Origin: Oscillospiraceae bacterium | GTDB lineage: Bacteria > Bacillota > Clostridia > Oscillospirales > Ruminococcaceae | Length of the DNA stretch: 6,884 bases | Direction of reading: 5' to 3' | Assembly: GCA_019420135.1 (NCBI GenBank) | Contig: JAHZHS010000114.1 | Location: 1 to 6,884 of the forward strand | Shown here: positions 6,467-6,884 of the stretch, piece by piece | Position numbering within the stretch: the stretch's first letter is position 1 | Layout of the letters: each line of letters begins with the position of its first letter | Notes under the pieces: model-generated | Database searches by the model: none | Seen by the model: only the letters and a program-made list of their open reading frames with translations | What the model was told of the DNA's origin: nothing | Position numbers and translations under genes: made by a program

Positions 6467-6884
6467 TCAGTTCAAAAGCAGCAACGCAGCAAAGAGCGCG
6501 GTTACCCCGATCAGCAAACCTTGCTGACCTGGGGAAGCGCTGTCGTCTCCGGGGCCGTGTGGGAAGCGCATTTCTGCTGCAAAGGTACGGCTTTCCATCG
6601 CCTGAAAACGAACCCGGGCACTGCGGTAACTTTTGCCCAGAAGCCCGCCATACACGAGGCCCGTTGTGTGTATGCTGCGCCGCACTCCTGCATAGCCGAG
6701 ACGGCTCCGTGCCGCGCTCTGCATATGATGTACGGTTTCCAACAGGACAAAAATATAGCGGTAGATCAAAAACGCAAGATCTGTCACCGCGGAAGGCAGA
6801 TGCCAACGGCGCAGCGCCCTCAGGAGTTGCGGCAGCGGTGTGGAGAGGCTGAAAAAGTATAGACAACTGATCGCTCCCAATGCC
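6467..6884 (-). CDS. cbiQ: Cobalt ECF transporter transmembrane protein CbiQ, C-terminal part
   Basis: The frame is open from the right edge to the TGA at 6469-6467, giving about 139 C-terminal residues. Full CbiQ is about 250 residues, so roughly the first 110 lie outside the window. A TTG at 6880 is in frame but is not a credible start for this family. Recognisable CbiQ/EcfT features are the TPLPQLLRALRRWHLP stretch, the helix AFLIYRYIFVLLETVHHM and the first coupling motif AARSRLGY. The second coupling region AMESRTF is usually AMxARG, so here Thr follows Arg where Gly is expected. These cytoplasmic helices contact the two ATPases. A final hydrophobic helix (LLIGVTALFAALLLL) closes the protein. 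It sits directly upstream of cbiO in the usual Q-O order. Confidence 0.88.
   Translation of the reverse strand, partial: ALGAISCLYFFSLSTPLPQLLRALRRWHLPSAVTDLAFLIYRYIFVLLETVHHMQSAARSRLGYAGVRRSIHTTGLVYGGLLGKSYRSARVRFQAMESRTFAAEMRFPHGPGDDSASPGQQGLLIGVTALFAALLLLN

Noticed and set aside
5804..6862. Long + strand ORFs over the cbiO/cbiQ region
   Set aside because: They are antisense to the clearly conserved minus-strand ABC ATPase and CbiQ, with low-complexity, His/Gln/Pro-rich translations of no known family.
1..6884. CRISPR arrays, tRNA/rRNA genes, insertion sequences, attachment sites
   Set aside because: Looked for on both strands; no regularly spaced repeats, transposase-like proteins, terminal inverted repeats or tRNA-like cloverleaf sequences were seen.

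Overview
This window holds a complete vanG-type glycopeptide-resistance effector module with its two-component regulator, followed by the end of a cobalt ECF-transporter operon on the opposite strand. The sequence is fairly GC-rich by eye and has strong Shine-Dalgarno sites of the AGGAGG type, a TTG start, ATGA gene overlaps and simple hairpin-T-tract terminators. These features, with the protein families present, suggest a Gram-positive Clostridia/Oscillospiraceae-like (gut-type) chromosome. The organism is an inference; nothing here fixes the species.

Layout on the + strand: the 3' end of vanR (to 308), vanS (301-1494, TTG start), a strong intrinsic terminator (1544-1596), then vanG (1680-2729), vanXY (2726-3460) and vanT (3457-5571). 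The last three genes are joined by 4-base ATGA overlaps. A hairpin at 5579-5628 separates vanT from two convergent minus-strand genes, cbiO (6448-5627) and the truncated cbiQ (running from the right edge to 6467). No stretch over 300 bases lacks a gene. The largest gap is 1495-1679, holding the terminator, a weak promoter candidate and the vanG ribosome-binding site.

How the genes work together: VanS (sensor kinase) and VanR (response regulator) should control transcription of the effector genes. VanT is a membrane-bound serine racemase that makes D-Ser. VanG joins D-Ala to D-Ser. VanXY removes competing D-Ala-D-Ala dipeptides and the terminal D-Ala of pentapeptide precursors. The result would be precursors ending in D-Ala-D-Ser, which bind vancomycin weakly. 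All catalytic residues I could check are present, and VanT has Asn where alanine racemases have Tyr, matching serine racemases.

The gene order R-S-G-XY-T, without vanY, vanW or vanU between vanS and vanG, resembles the cluster known in Clostridioides difficile more than the mobile enterococcal vanG operon. No transposase, integrase or attachment site is visible, so a resident chromosomal locus is the simplest reading. I do not see a wholly new system. The points most worth following are the terminator that separates the regulatory and effector genes, with a possible promoter inside it, and whether this set gives resistance or is silent.
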